Notes: a model not told the origin generated them from the sequence alone. A DNA stretch of 47,511 nt from Erwinia oleae (GCF_000770305.1 NZ_JNVB01000029.1:1-47511), one strand, 5' to 3'; shown: positions 15,511-26,936, numbered from the stretch's first letter. A program made the numbers and translations.

Positions 15511-15804
15511 TCATTCCCGCCGCGTGCGGGCTTTTTTTGGATGGCTGACGCCGCGAGACTCCTGCTTTTCATCCATTACCTGCGCCAGCAGATTGCGATA
15601 GCCGTTCAGCCTTGCTTCGTCCACCTCGCCTTCCAGACGCGCAATAATAATGCGGACGATCGCTTTATTGGTGGCCGGACGCCCGTCGCGCATCAGTTCC
15701 ATCATCACCGCAGCCAACAGCTCACTGACGTTTGGCGCGTGAAAGGCCGGACTGTTGAAGTAGTCAGTAATAGCGCGTCCCGCGCCGGGGAGAGAGCGGC
15801 CCAT
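15511..15804 (-). CDS. YmgB/AriR-family protein (second copy)
   Basis: 97 residues. The helical core ISELLAAVMMELMRDGRPATNKAIVRIIIARLEGE-type segment (here NVSELLAAVMMELMRDGRPATN, then KAIVRIIIARL) has the YmgB/AriR pattern and parallels the protein at 2760-2987. It differs by a longer N-terminus (GRAITDYFNSPAFHAPN) and a very basic tail (HPKKARTRRE). Of two adjacent ATGs, the one at 15804 lies 6 bases after GGAGG and is preferred. A role as a small connector acting on the Rcs or biofilm network is inferred from the family. Confidence 0.7.
   Translation of the reverse strand: MGRSLPGAGRAITDYFNSPAFHAPNVSELLAAVMMELMRDGRPATNKAIVRIIIARLEGEVDEARLNGYRNLLAQVMDEKQESRGVSHPKKARTRRE
15516..15538 (+). 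terminator. Candidate plus-strand terminator
   Basis: CCCGC (15516-15520), loop CGCGT, GCGGG (15526-15530), then C and seven T. It lies antisense to the last codons of the YmgB-type gene. No plus-strand gene precedes it (15339-15510 is free of coding), so it may end a short RNA or be chance. The stem is only 5 bp. Confidence 0.35.
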
Positions 15805-16139
15805 CATTAACCTCCGCAAAAGCGCCAGCGACCGCCTTCAGGCGGAGCGAAGAGAGTAAAAAGTGATACTGAGCCGATTCGCCAGAACGGCGGACCGCGA
15901 CATAGCCTGAAAAATAATCAGGCGGGAATTTTTAAACTCTAGATGTGGCGGTCAGAAAGTCCAGTAACAATCAGAAATATTTTCAACGAGGCCGATTAAA
16001 GGCGTTAGAGACATTACAGAAATGGTGCTTCCGGAGAAAAACAGCCAGTAAAGAGATCAGCAATAAGCAGGGGAAATTTAAAAAGTACAATAAATAACAA
16101 TGGGTTATTTTTTATTTGCGATTATTTTCCGGGAAGGGG

Positions 16140-16345
16140 TTGTACTCCCTCCTCCATTATGAGTAAATGCACCGTCGGTTTTGAAACAGACAGCGTATGC
16201 GAGCCATTTTAGTAAAGCAGTTTTCAGTTAAAGCGTTATCTCAGATATCTCTTCTTCCTGACTTCCTTCTTAAGTGCCCCATAAGTCCATCCTGTTCACA
16301 AAGCCCCACGCCATTATGGCCTCACACTTATTGAAGGAAAGACAC
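16140..16345 (+). promoter_or_regulatory. Cold-shock promoter and long 5' leader with cold box
   Basis: TTGTAC (16140-16145) and GTAAAT (16163-16168) are spaced 17 bp, with a very A/T-rich UP-like tract before them (about 16070-16130). The predicted start near 16174 is followed by CGGTTTTGAAACAGACAGC, matching the cold box at the 5' end of E. coli cspA mRNA. The leader is about 170 nucleotides, as in cspA, where it refolds with temperature to control decay and translation. The rest of 15805-16139 holds the upstream region of the YmgB-type gene and a small hairpin (GCCTGA/TCAGGC near 15908) but no gene. Confidence 0.7.
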
Positions 16346-16558
16346 ATGTCTAACAAAATGACTGGTTTAGTAAAATGGTTCAACGCTGAGAAAGGTTTCG
16401 GCTTCATCTCTCCAACCGACGGCAGCAAAGACGTGTTCGTACACTTCTCTGCTATCCAGAACGGTGGTTTCAAAACCCTGGAAGAAGGTCAGAAAGTTGA
16501 ATTCTCAATCGAAAACGGCCAGAAAGGCCCGGCAGCTGCTAACGTTACTGCACTGTAA
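16346..16558 (+). CDS. CspA-family cold-shock protein
   Basis: 70 residues, the standard length. RNP1 KGFGFI and RNP2 VFVHFSAI are intact, with the start [20 protein letters not shown] closest to the CspA/CspB/CspG group. It is an OB-fold protein that melts mRNA secondary structure in the cytoplasm. The ATG at 16346 follows GAAGGAAAG. The long leader with a cold box supports cold induction rather than the constitutive CspC/CspE type. A strong terminator follows, so it is a single-gene unit. Which csp paralogue it is cannot be fixed from this window. Confidence 0.9.
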   Translation: MSNKMTGLVKWFNAEKGFGFISPTDGSKDVFVHFSAIQNGGFKTLEEGQKVEFSIENGQKGPAAANVTAL

Positions 16559-16582
16559 TTTCGATTGCTGAATACTCAGCAT

Positions 16583-16610
16583 AAAAAACCCGCCAACTGG
16601 CGGGTTTTTT
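16583..16610 (+). terminator. Terminator of the cold-shock gene
   Basis: AAAACCCGCCA and TGGCGGGTTTT pair around AC, followed by further T. A strong intrinsic terminator just after the csp stop codon. Confidence 0.9.
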
Positions 16611-16754
16611 GCTTTCTGGCATCGCGCTGGCTTCAGGTATGACATCCGTTCTGGTTATTGTTTCGCTATAAATCTTACCCTCTGACCTCTTCGCCCAACG
16701 CCAGCGTGTTAGACTTTATATTCACACGTAATCATAGGTTAAACGCGCCGCGCG

Positions 16755-17963
16755 ATGGAATCCTGGAAAATTAACCTCATTTCAGTCTGGTTTGGCTGCC
16801 TTTTTACCGGGCTGGCTATCAGTCAGATCATTCCCTTTCTTCCTCTCTACGTCGAGCAGCTTGGCGTCACCGATCACGATTCCTTAACGCTCTGGTCCGG
16901 TCTGATTTTCAGCGTCACTTTTATGATTTCCGCCATCGTTTCACCGATGTGGGGCAGCCTTGCCGATCGCAAAGGGCGCAAGCTGATGCTGCTGCGCGCC
17001 TCGCTGGGCATGGGCATCGTGATTTTCCTTCAGGCTTTTGTCACCAACGTCTGGCAGCTTTTCCTGCTGCGGGCGCTGATGGGATTGACTTCGGGCTATA
17101 TTCCCAACGCGATGGCGCTGGTGGCGGGGCAGGTGCCGCGCGAGCGCAGCGGTTGGGCGCTGAGCATGGTATCTACCGCGCAGATTTGCGGGGTGATCAT
17201 GGGGCCGATGATGGGCGGCTTCCTGGCTGATAAAGTCGGGCTGCGCGCGGTATTTTTCATTACCGCCGGGCTGCTGCTGACCAGCTTTCTGGTCACGCTC
17301 TTTTTGATCAAAGAAGGCGGTCGCGTGCAGATAAAGAAAGCGGACAAGCTCAGCGGCAGCATGGTTTTCCGCTCGCTGTCACATCCCGGCCTGATCGTCA
17401 GCCTGTTTATCACCACCCTGGTTATTCAGCTGTGCAACGGTTCGATTAGCCCGATCCTGACGCTGTTTGTACGTGAACTGGAGCCGAACGTGCAGAACAT
17501 CGCTTTTCTCAGCGGCGTGGTTACGGCGATCCCCGGCGTCTCTGCGCTGTTTTCTGCGCCGGCGCTGGGCAAGCTGGGCGACAGAATCGGCGCGCAGCGG
17601 GTTCTTTTTGCCGCGTTGATCCTGACATTTTGCCTGTTCGTCGCCATGTCATGGGCAGGCAGCGCCTTTGAACTGGCGGCGCTGCGCTTTATGTTAGGTT
17701 TCGCGGAGGGCGCGATGATGCCGGCGGTGCAAACGCTGCTGCTGCGCTACTCCAGCGATCGCGTTACCGGGCGCATATTTGGTTATAACCAGTCGTTTAT
17801 GTACCTCGGCAACGTGGTCGGGCCGCTGACCGGATCGGCGGTCTCTGCCATTGGGGGCTTCCGCTGGGTTTTTGCCGCCACAGCAACGTTCGTACTGATC
17901 AATACGGTTCAACTGATGCTGGTGTGGCGTCGTCGTAAAACGACGCCGGACCGTATGGAATAG
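16755..17963 (+). CDS. mdtG: MFS multidrug efflux transporter MdtG
   Basis: 402 residues, twelve predicted helices. Motif A of the major facilitator superfamily, GSLADRKGRKLML, follows helix 2, and the sequence tracks E. coli MdtG: FLPLYVEQLGVT, SPMWGSLADRKGRKLMLLR, ALMGLTSGYIPNAMALVAGQVPRERSGWAL. MdtG is a proton-driven exporter that gives fosfomycin and deoxycholate resistance when overproduced, and in E. coli it belongs to the Mar/Sox regulon; no marbox was assigned here. The ribosome site before the ATG is weak. The gene converges on lacZ with one base between stops. In E. coli mdtG is elsewhere on the chromosome. Confidence 0.88.
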   Translation: MESWKINLISVWFGCLFTGLAISQIIPFLPLYVEQLGVTDHDSLTLWSGLIFSVTFMISAIVSPMWGSLADRKGRKLMLLRASLGMGIVIFLQAFVTNVWQLFLLRALMGLTSGYIPNAMALVAGQVPRERSGWALSMVSTAQICGVIMGPMMGGFLADKVGLRAVFFITAGLLLTSFLVTLFLIKEGGRVQIKKADKLSGSMVFRSLSHPGLIVSLFITTLVIQLCNGSISPILTLFVRELEPNVQNIAFLSGVVTAIPGVSALFSAPALGKLGDRIGAQRVLFAALILTFCLFVAMSWAGSAFELAALRFMLGFAEGAMMPAVQTLLLRYSSDRVTGRIFGYNQSFMYLGNVVGPLTGSAVSAIGGFRWVFAATATFVLINTVQLMLVWRRRKTTPDRME

Positions 17964-17964
17964 G

Positions 17965-21117
<3,153 letters not shown>

Positions 21118-21222
21118 TCAGGAATTTACCGTGACAGGCAGCTTTTTTGCCGCTTTCCGACAGCAAAGTGTTAAGCGTGGTTACGCCGGGTTAATAGCCG
21201 CCCGAACAGGAGAATTCTGCAT

Positions 21223-21250
21223 TGTCGGGGCTGCGGCCGCAGCTTAGTAT
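21223..21250 (+). promoter_or_regulatory. Promoter with perfect 14-bp palindrome in the spacer
   Basis: TTGTCG (21223-21228) and TAGTAT (21245-21250) are spaced 16 bp. The spacer carries GCTGCGGCCGCAGC (21230-21243), a perfect palindrome well placed for a repressor. It would serve the glycine-rich lipoprotein gene. Regulator unknown. Confidence 0.4.
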
Positions 21251-21280
21251 CAGCGGCACAGCAATGGGAGGTATAAAAAT

Positions 21281-21442
21281 ATGAATCGTCTTATTAAAGT
21301 AGTGAGTGTGATTGCGCTGGTTACGGCGCTAAGTGGTTGCCTGTTTCCTCCTCCGGGCGGTGGCGGTGGCGGTGGCTGGGGTGGTCATGGCGGCGGCGGC
21401 GGCGGCCCGCGCGGTGGCTTCGCCATGGGGCCGGGACGCTAA
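21281..21442 (+). CDS. Glycine-rich small lipoprotein
   Basis: 53 residues. Signal MNRLIKVVSVIALVTALSGC with a clear lipobox LSGC; the lipidated cysteine would be residue 20. The mature 34 residues are LFPPP followed by glycine runs broken by Trp, His and Arg (about 18 of 34 are Gly). No aspartate follows the cysteine, so outer-membrane sorting is expected. Strong ribosome site (GGGAGG at 21266-21271) and an intrinsic terminator 12 bases after the stop support a real single-gene unit. No function is recognised; many enterobacteria carry short proteins of this style. Confidence 0.75.
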   Translation: MNRLIKVVSVIALVTALSGCLFPPPGGGGGGGWGGHGGGGGGPRGGFAMGPGR

Positions 21443-21453
21443 AAAAATTCATC

Positions 21454-21477
21454 CGGGGGCGTAACGCCTCCGTTTTT
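21454..21477 (+). terminator. Terminator of the glycine-rich lipoprotein gene
   Basis: CGGGGGCG (21454-21461) pairs with CGCCTCCG (21465-21472) with one G-T pair and loop TAA, followed by TTTTT. Confidence 0.8.
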
Positions 21478-21582
21478 CCATCCCGCTTTTGCGATCCCGC
21501 CGCGTTATTTTAACCTCTCTTCTCACCGACAAAAAATTTCCTGCCAGAATTGATCTGACTCACTTACATAAGGAATGCACCA

Positions 21583-21885
21583 ATGAAAGCGATCTGTTTC
21601 ATCGCAGGACTGGCGGCTATCGTCAGCAGCTACGTAACTGCCGCAGAACCCGGCGTGCAGCAGCAAAAAATGACGCAGTGTAATCATCAGGCCGGCGAAA
21701 AATCATTAAAGGGCGACGACCGCAAAACCTTTATGCAGGGCTGCCTGAAAAAAGAGGGCAGCAATATGGAAAAGATGACGCCTCAGCAGATCCGCATGAA
21801 AACCTGTAACGCACAGGCGGGCGAAAAAAGCCTTAAGGGCGCTGACCGTAAAACCTTCATGAGCACCTGCCTGAAAAAAAGCTAA
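21583..21885 (+). CDS. psiF: PsiF family phosphate-starvation-inducible protein
   Basis: 100 residues. Signal peptide MKAICFIAGLAAIVSSYVTAA, then two copies of the PsiF repeat: MTQCNHQAGEKSLKGDDRKTFMQGCLKK and MKTCNAQAGEKSLKGADRKTFMSTCLKK, each with two cysteines. Secreted or periplasmic; the molecular role is unknown. In E. coli it is co-transcribed with phoA; here phoA is absent and the upstream neighbour is the glycine-rich lipoprotein gene. No Pho box with 11-bp repeats was found upstream, so phosphate control is not supported by sequence. Start ATG after AAGGAA. A GC hairpin (21891-21906) follows without a T-run. Confidence 0.85.
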   Translation: MKAICFIAGLAAIVSSYVTAAEPGVQQQKMTQCNHQAGEKSLKGDDRKTFMQGCLKKEGSNMEKMTPQQIRMKTCNAQAGEKSLKGADRKTFMSTCLKKS

Positions 21886-22062
21886 TGGGTGGGGCCGTCC
21901 GGCCCCGCTTCACTGTTTGCATAAATTTTTTTACGTTTTTAAAGCCCTTTATCAACAAAGGGTTATCCTGCCGTCTTTGCCGTTCCGCCTTCTTCTATGT
22001 TGTTCAATTCCTTATCAATGCCAGGCTTAATACTGTTAAATATAAAAATAAGGAGCGCTGTC

Positions 22063-23601
22063 GTGAGCTATCAGAACGCCCTGGTATTACAGGATTTACC
22101 TGAGGGTAAACCGGTCAGAGTGCCCATCGGGGACACTGACATTCTGCTGATCCGTAATGGCGAATCGGTGAATGCCTTTCAGGCAAAATGCCCGCACTCT
22201 GGCGCGCCGCTGGAAGAGGGCGCCATCTGCGAAGGCAAACTCATTTGCCCGTGGCATAAAGCCAACTTTGATATCAGCGACGGCCATCTGTGCGAACCGC
22301 TGGCGCTGAGCGATTTGCAACGCTATCCGGTCAACATTGAGAACGGCATGGTTCAGGTTGAACCTGAAGCTCTACCGCCGCTTTATCGTTTTTCAGCCGA
22401 TCGGGAAGAGCCGGTTTTTGTGGTGCTGGGAACGGGCGCGGCGGGCAGCGCCGCCGCCTGGACCCTGCGTCGTGAAGGTTTTAAAGGGCGATTGGTACTG
22501 GTAGATCGGGAAACCGAAGCGCCCTATGATCGCACCGTACTGACCAAATTTGTCCCTGCCGGAAAAATGACCATTGATGAGGTGCCGTCGGTACTTGATG
22601 ACGACTTTTTTGATGTCGCCGAACGTAAACAGGGTGACGTTGAGCAACTCGACACACAAGCGCAGACGCTGCGCTTCGCTGATGGCTCGACGCTGCGTTA
22701 TGACAAACTGCTGATCGCCACCGGCGGCATACCGCAACGCCCGGATCTGGAAGGGAAGGTGCTGTTTGGCGTGCATGTCCTGCGCAGTCTCGAACAGGCG
22801 GAGACGCTGCTCAACGAGGTGGACAGCAGTAAAAAGCTGGTGATTATTGGCAATAACTTTATCAGCACCGAGCTGGCCTCTGCGCTACGCAGTCGTGATA
22901 TTGACGTGCAAATTATCACCCGCTCACCGCTGCCGTTCGAAAAACAGTTTGGCGAAGAACTGGCGCGCTACTTCCGCAGGCTGCATGAAGAGAACGGCGT
23001 GCGCTTTGTCGAAGGTGAACCAGACAAACTTGAAGGCGCAGACGGAAAGGTGAACGGTGTCCGGCTGAAAAGTGGCGTCACCGTGGCGGCAGATGTGGTG
23101 CTGTTGGCAACCGGCGTGGCGCCGGGCACGGACTTTATTCACGATATCCCGTTACGTGATGATGGCAGCCTGACCGCAACCGAAACGCTTGAGGTGGCGC
23201 GCAACGTCTGGGCGGCAGGCGACATCGTCAGCTATCCGGTCGCAAGCGGCTATCAGCGCATTGAACACTGGCGCGTGGCGCAGCAGCAGGGGCGCATCAG
23301 CGCAAAAAACATGCTGGAGAAAACCGAACCGTTTAACCGGGTGCCTTTTTTCTGGACGGCGCAGTTTGGCACGCGCTATGAGTATCTCGGTCACGCCAGC
23401 GAGTGGGACGATTACACGCTGTTGGGTTCACTGGAGGACAAAACCTTCGTGGCGCTGTACGGGCAAAAAGGGCAACTGGCAGCGCTGGCCTCCTGCGGGA
23501 TGTACACCTTTACGGCAGAGATGATACGTCGCATGCAGCATCCCTTAAGCGTTGACGAGGCGGCCTCGCTGGCGCAGAAGGCGCTTGATGAAAAACGCTA
23601 G
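22063..23601 (+). CDS. Rieske [2Fe-2S] plus FAD/NAD(P)-dependent oxidoreductase (AIFM3/ferredoxin-reductase-like)
   Basis: 512 residues. Residues 1-105 form a Rieske domain with CPHSGAPLEEG and CPWHKANF (C-x-H and C-x2-H ligands). The rest is a pyridine nucleotide-disulfide reductase fold: FAD site VVLGTGAAGSAAAW (about 123-136), second dinucleotide site LVIIGNNFISTELASAL (a degenerate GxGxxG), ATGVAPGTDF, and AAGDIVSYP near the FAD. The order matches AIFM3 and rubredoxin/ferredoxin reductases with a fused electron acceptor. GTG at 22063 has AAGGAG 7 bases upstream and is chosen over an upstream frame. It probably passes electrons from NAD(P)H to an unknown partner. Single gene with a terminator. 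Confidence 0.85.
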   Translation: MSYQNALVLQDLPEGKPVRVPIGDTDILLIRNGESVNAFQAKCPHSGAPLEEGAICEGKLICPWHKANFDISDGHLCEPLALSDLQRYPVNIENGMVQVEPEALPPLYRFSADREEPVFVVLGTGAAGSAAAWTLRREGFKGRLVLVDRETEAPYDRTVLTKFVPAGKMTIDEVPSVLDDDFFDVAERKQGDVEQLDTQAQTLRFADGSTLRYDKLLIATGGIPQRPDLEGKVLFGVHVLRSLEQAETLLNEVDSSKKLVIIGNNFISTELASALRSRDIDVQIITRSPLPFEKQFGEELARYFRRLHEENGVRFVEGEPDKLEGADGKVNGVRLKSGVTVAADVVLLATGVAPGTDFIHDIPLRDDGSLTATETLEVARNVWAAGDIVSYPVASGYQRIEHWRVAQQQGRISAKNMLEKTEPFNRVPFFWTAQFGTRYEYLGHASEWDDYTLLGSLEDKTFVALYGQKGQLAALASCGMYTFTAEMIRRMQHPLSVDEAASLAQKALDEKR

Positions 23602-23608
23602 TGCAACA

Positions 23609-23630
23609 GGGGCGCGAAGCCCCTTTTTTT
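23609..23630. terminator. Terminator between the Rieske-FAD gene and proC
   Basis: GGGGC (23609-23613), loop GCGAA, GCCCC (23619-23623), then seven T. It serves the plus-strand gene; proC converges on it. Confidence 0.85.
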
Positions 23631-23634
23631 GGCG

Positions 23635-24444
23635 TCAGGATTTACCCATGCTTTCTGATTTCGCCATACACTGCTGCATCGCGCCGATCACCGCCGCGCG
23701 GAAACCCTTCTCCTCCAGCACCTTCACCGCTTCAATGGTGGTGCCGCCCGGTGAACAGACCATGTCTTTCAGTTCGGCCGGATGTTTTCCGGTTTCCAGC
23801 ACCATCTGCGCGGCGCCCTTAACCGCCTGCGCCGCAAACTGATAAGCCTGCGCACGCGGCATTCCGCCCAGCACGGCGGCATCCGCCATCGCTTCAATAA
23901 ATAAAAATACATAGGCGGGCGCCGAACCGCTCACGCCCACTACCGCGTGGATCATAGACTCCGGCACGCGCTGCGCCTTACCGAACCCGTTGAAAATAGC
24001 GATGATTTCATTGGCTTCTTCCTCGGTGACCAGCACGTTAGGCGTTACCGAGGTCATGCCTTCATTCACCAGCGCAGGCGTGTTTGGCATCACCCGCACC
24101 AGCTTGCGATCGTGGCCCAGCACGCCTGCCAGTGAATCCAGCGTCACGCCCGCCGCAATGGACACCACCAGCGTCTCTTTATTCAGGCTGCCGGAAATCT
24201 CCTTCAACACGCTGAGGATGACGTTGGGTTTTACCGCGCCAAAGAGAATGTCCACCTGGCGGGCCAGTTCGTCCGCGCTGTTGGCGGGCGTGATGCCGTA
24301 CTTCTCGTGCATGGCCTGGTTCGTGGCTGGCTTACGGTCATAAACCCAGATATTTTCTGCCTTAATCTGACCCGCGGAAATCATGCCGCCAATAATGGCC
24401 TGGGACATATTGCCGCAGCCAATAAAACCAATTTTCTTGTCCAT
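23635..24444 (-). CDS. proC: Pyrroline-5-carboxylate reductase
   Basis: 269 residues, the same length as E. coli ProC. N-terminal Rossmann motif IGFIGCGNMSQAIIGG (residues 5-20), conserved VRVMPNTPALVNEG, and the C-terminal signature GGMPRAQAYQFAAQAVKGAAQMVLE ... VCSPGGTTIEAVKVLEEKGFRAAV. It reduces pyrroline-5-carboxylate with NADPH in the last step of proline synthesis; decameric and cytoplasmic. It anchors the conserved proC-yaiI-aroL order seen in E. coli, although here four genes are inserted before yaiI or after proC. Start ATG at 24444. Confidence 0.97.
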   Translation of the reverse strand: MDKKIGFIGCGNMSQAIIGGMISAGQIKAENIWVYDRKPATNQAMHEKYGITPANSADELARQVDILFGAVKPNVILSVLKEISGSLNKETLVVSIAAGVTLDSLAGVLGHDRKLVRVMPNTPALVNEGMTSVTPNVLVTEEEANEIIAIFNGFGKAQRVPESMIHAVVGVSGSAPAYVFLFIEAMADAAVLGGMPRAQAYQFAAQAVKGAAQMVLETGKHPAELKDMVCSPGGTTIEAVKVLEEKGFRAAVIGAMQQCMAKSESMGKS

Positions 24445-24540
24445 TTCATGCTCTCTGTTTCGGTTACCTGCGTTTAGCTTACGTCATTCATCTTCTTAAT
24501 CCAGTTTCGGCTACGCTTAAGCAACAATCAGGAGAAAAAT

Positions 24541-25056
24541 ATGCAGCCCAATCCGCAGGATGAAGAGCAAAGCCGACACTACCCCATTGAAGAAAATCTG
24601 CGCTGGCAGCGCATAGAGTGGGCCATTCAACGCGTGGGTTACCTGCTGCTGTTCGCCGTGGTGATCCTTGGCGCGTGTGGCCTGTTTTCCAAAGGCGTAC
24701 TCAGCGACGTGACCGCGACCTCGTCCGACGGCACGCTACAGGTCAACTACGAACGTTTTGGCCTGCGTGACAGTGACATGACGATGACTATCCGGGTAAA
24801 GCCGCACCAGCCGGGACGATTTACCCTGGTCGTGAGCGGCGAGGAGATGGAGAATTTTCAGATTCAGTCGCTTCAGCCGCAGCCGCAGCGCGCCGTTACG
24901 CGTAATAACAGCCTTGAATTAACCTGGGAAACGTCGATGAATGACGGCGCCACGGTATGGATAGGATCGCAGGCGCTAAACCCAGGCCGTTACCCGGTAA
25001 CCATCACCCTGGATAACGCCGCAAAAGTGAATTTTACTCATTATATTTATCCGTAG
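24541..25056 (+). CDS. Membrane-anchored protein with periplasmic domain, unknown function
   Basis: 171 residues. A charged cytoplasmic N-terminus (EEQSRHYPIEENLRWQRIEWAIQ), one helix (RVGYLLLFAVVILGACGLF, about 31-49), then an all-beta-looking external domain (VNYERFGLRDSDMTMTIRVKPHQPGRFTLVVSG ... VNFTHYIYP). I do not recognise a named family. Strong ribosome site AGGAG. The DUF421 gene follows after 9 bases with its own GGAG site, so the two are an operon and likely act together at the inner membrane. Confidence 0.75.
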   Translation: MQPNPQDEEQSRHYPIEENLRWQRIEWAIQRVGYLLLFAVVILGACGLFSKGVLSDVTATSSDGTLQVNYERFGLRDSDMTMTIRVKPHQPGRFTLVVSGEEMENFQIQSLQPQPQRAVTRNNSLELTWETSMNDGATVWIGSQALNPGRYPVTITLDNAAKVNFTHYIYP

Positions 25057-25065
25057 GAGTCAGGC

Positions 25066-25515
25066 ATGGAAACGGTAATGCGTGCGGCGAGCATGTATCT
25101 GCTGCTGATGATCGTGTTGAAAATTGCGGGCAGGCGCACCCTGCTGGAGATGACCTCGTTTGATTTGATCCTGCTGCTGATTATCAGTGAGGCGACGCAG
25201 CAGGCGCTGCTGGGCAACGATTTCTCCATAACCGGTGCATCGCTGACCATCATTACGCTGATCGTGGTGGATATTCTTTTCGGGATGCTGAAATCACGCT
25301 TTCCGCGGCTCGATATGCTGATTGACGGCACGGCATTGATTCTGGTGGAAAACGGACGCGTATTGCCTGAACGCGCCCGACGCGCGGGGATCTCTGAAGA
25401 CGATATTCTGAATTCGGCGCGCAGTTCCGGCCTCGAACGCCTCGATCAGATCAAATACGCCATCCTTGAAAAGAACGGCAAAATTTCAATTATTCCTGAA
25501 CAGCAGAACGGGTAG
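25066..25515 (+). CDS. DUF421 (YetF/YcaP-type) membrane protein
   Basis: 149 residues. Three membrane helices in the first 75 residues (MYLLLMIVLKIAGRRTLLEMTSFDLILLLIISEATQQALLG), with the family hallmark RRTLLEMTSFD, then a soluble tail: DMLIDGTALILVENGRVLPERARRAGISEDDILNSARSSGLERLDQIKYAILEKNGKISIIP. This is the compact DUF421 layout shared with Bacillus YetF and E. coli YcaP, whose role is unknown. It forms an operon with the preceding membrane-anchored protein. A terminator follows. Confidence 0.85.
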   Translation: METVMRAASMYLLLMIVLKIAGRRTLLEMTSFDLILLLIISEATQQALLGNDFSITGASLTIITLIVVDILFGMLKSRFPRLDMLIDGTALILVENGRVLPERARRAGISEDDILNSARSSGLERLDQIKYAILEKNGKISIIPEQQNG

Positions 25516-25546
25516 GTTTGGGGGACAAACGTTCCCCTACAAACAA

Positions 25547-25578
25547 GCCCGGTGTCCGCCGGGCCTGGTTCTTTTTTT
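25547..25578 (+). terminator. Terminator of the DUF421 operon
   Basis: GCCCGG (25547-25552) pairs with CCGGGC (25559-25564); CTGGTT then seven T (25572-25578) follow. The T-run overlaps the stop codon of the convergent dehydrogenase gene. Confidence 0.75.
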
Positions 25579-26770
25579 ACAGCGTGGCCTGCGTTGACTG
25601 CATGCCCGGCACCAGAATCACCTTACGGCAATCTTCCTCGCGTTTTTCAAAGATTTCGTAACCCCTTGCCGCATCTTCCAGCGGCAGGTGATGCGTCACG
25701 ATCTCTTCCGGCTTCAGCAGACCTTTCTCAATGAGCGACAGCAGATCGGGCAGGTAAGCATGCACGTGCGTCTGACCCATTTTAAAGGTCAGCCCTTTAT
25801 CGAAGGCGTCGCCAAACATAAAGCCGTGAATAGGACCGGCATAGACGCCTGGTACGCTGACAATGCCGCCCCGGCGTACCGCCGCGATGCACTGGCGCAG
25901 CGCTTTGCCGCTGCTTCCCTCGATTTTCAGATTGGTCAGGATGGTTTCAGTGAGGCTGCCTTTCGCCTCAAACCCCACCGCATCAATCACCGCATCAACG
26001 CCGCGATGACCCGCTGTGTTATCGATAATCCACGCCGCCGGATCGTCGTTTTCATCGAAGTTAATGGGGATCACGCCATAACGCTCACGGGCGAACGCCA
26101 GCCGATAGTCGTTATGGTCGATCATAAAGATCTGCTCGGCGCCTTCCAGACGCGCACAGGCCGCGCTCAGCAGGCCAACCGGCCCGGCACCGAAAATGGC
26201 GACGCTCGATCCCTTTTTGATCTCCGCATTTTTAACCGCCTGCCACGCGGTGGGAAGAATATCGGAGAGAAAAAGCACTTTCTCATCCGGCAGCGTATCG
26301 GGGACTTTGAAAGGGCCGGTGTTGGCTTTCGGCACGCGCACATACTCGGCCTGCCCGCCAGGGATACCGCCATACATGTCGCTGAAGCCAAACAGCGCCG
26401 CCGGAGGCGTGATGTTTTTACGGTTCAGTGCGGCGCCTTTACCGCTGTTGGTGCTTTCGCAGGCTGAATACTGCTGAAGGTGACAATAGAAACAGTCGCC
26501 ACAGGCGATGACAAACGGCACCACCACGCGGTCGCCTTTACTGACGGCGGTGACGCCGGGGCCGGCTTCAACCACTTCGCCCATAAATTCATGGCCAAAA
26601 ATATCGCCGTGATGCGTGCCGGGCATCTTGCCGCGGTAAAGGTGCAGGTCTGAACCGCAGATAGCGGTGGCCGTTACGCGGAGAACAATATCATCTGCCG
26701 CTTCAATCGTTGGATCAGGAACATTATCGACGCTGACCTTATGCGGGCCATGATAGGTAAGGGCTTTCAT
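25577..26770 (-). CDS. Zinc-dependent alcohol dehydrogenase (formaldehyde-dehydrogenase-like group)
   Basis: 397 residues. Catalytic zinc ligands C38 (ICGSD), H60 and E61 ([12 protein letters not shown]); structural zinc ligands C90, C93, C96 and C104 ([15 protein letters not shown]); nucleotide site [11 protein letters not shown] (193-203) with the GxGxxG pattern, and an aspartate (MIDHN) at the end of the second strand suggesting NAD. Sequence layout follows the glutathione-independent formaldehyde dehydrogenase/threonine dehydrogenase-like group of medium-chain dehydrogenases. The substrate alcohol or aldehyde is not fixed by sequence. Single gene, divergent from yaiI. Confidence 0.85.
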   Translation of the reverse strand: MKALTYHGPHKVSVDNVPDPTIEAADDIVLRVTATAICGSDLHLYRGKMPGTHHGDIFGHEFMGEVVEAGPGVTAVSKGDRVVVPFVIACGDCFYCHLQQYSACESTNSGKGAALNRKNITPPAALFGFSDMYGGIPGGQAEYVRVPKANTGPFKVPDTLPDEKVLFLSDILPTAWQAVKNAEIKKGSSVAIFGAGPVGLLSAACARLEGAEQIFMIDHNDYRLAFARERYGVIPINFDENDDPAAWIIDNTAGHRGVDAVIDAVGFEAKGSLTETILTNLKIEGSSGKALRQCIAAVRRGGIVSVPGVYAGPIHGFMFGDAFDKGLTFKMGQTHVHAYLPDLLSLIEKGLLKPEEIVTHHLPLEDAARGYEIFEKREEDCRKVILVPGMQSTQATL

Positions 26771-26936
26771 ATTTTCTCCCGTTCAAAGAATTTCATCGAG
26801 CTGTAAATACACAGCCCGGCCTTAAGGCTGCATGGATAAAGGTTAGTCCAATTTTTTTAATGTTGTTCGCTACACTGGATTCAGAGCGGCGATTACGTTC
26901 TACTTCTCGCCAGCAAAAAAATGAAAGGAGAAAGCA

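Noticed and set aside
21541-21565. A Pho box before psiF
   Set aside because: CTGCCAG and CTGACTC are 14 bp apart instead of 11, and the -10 relation is poor.
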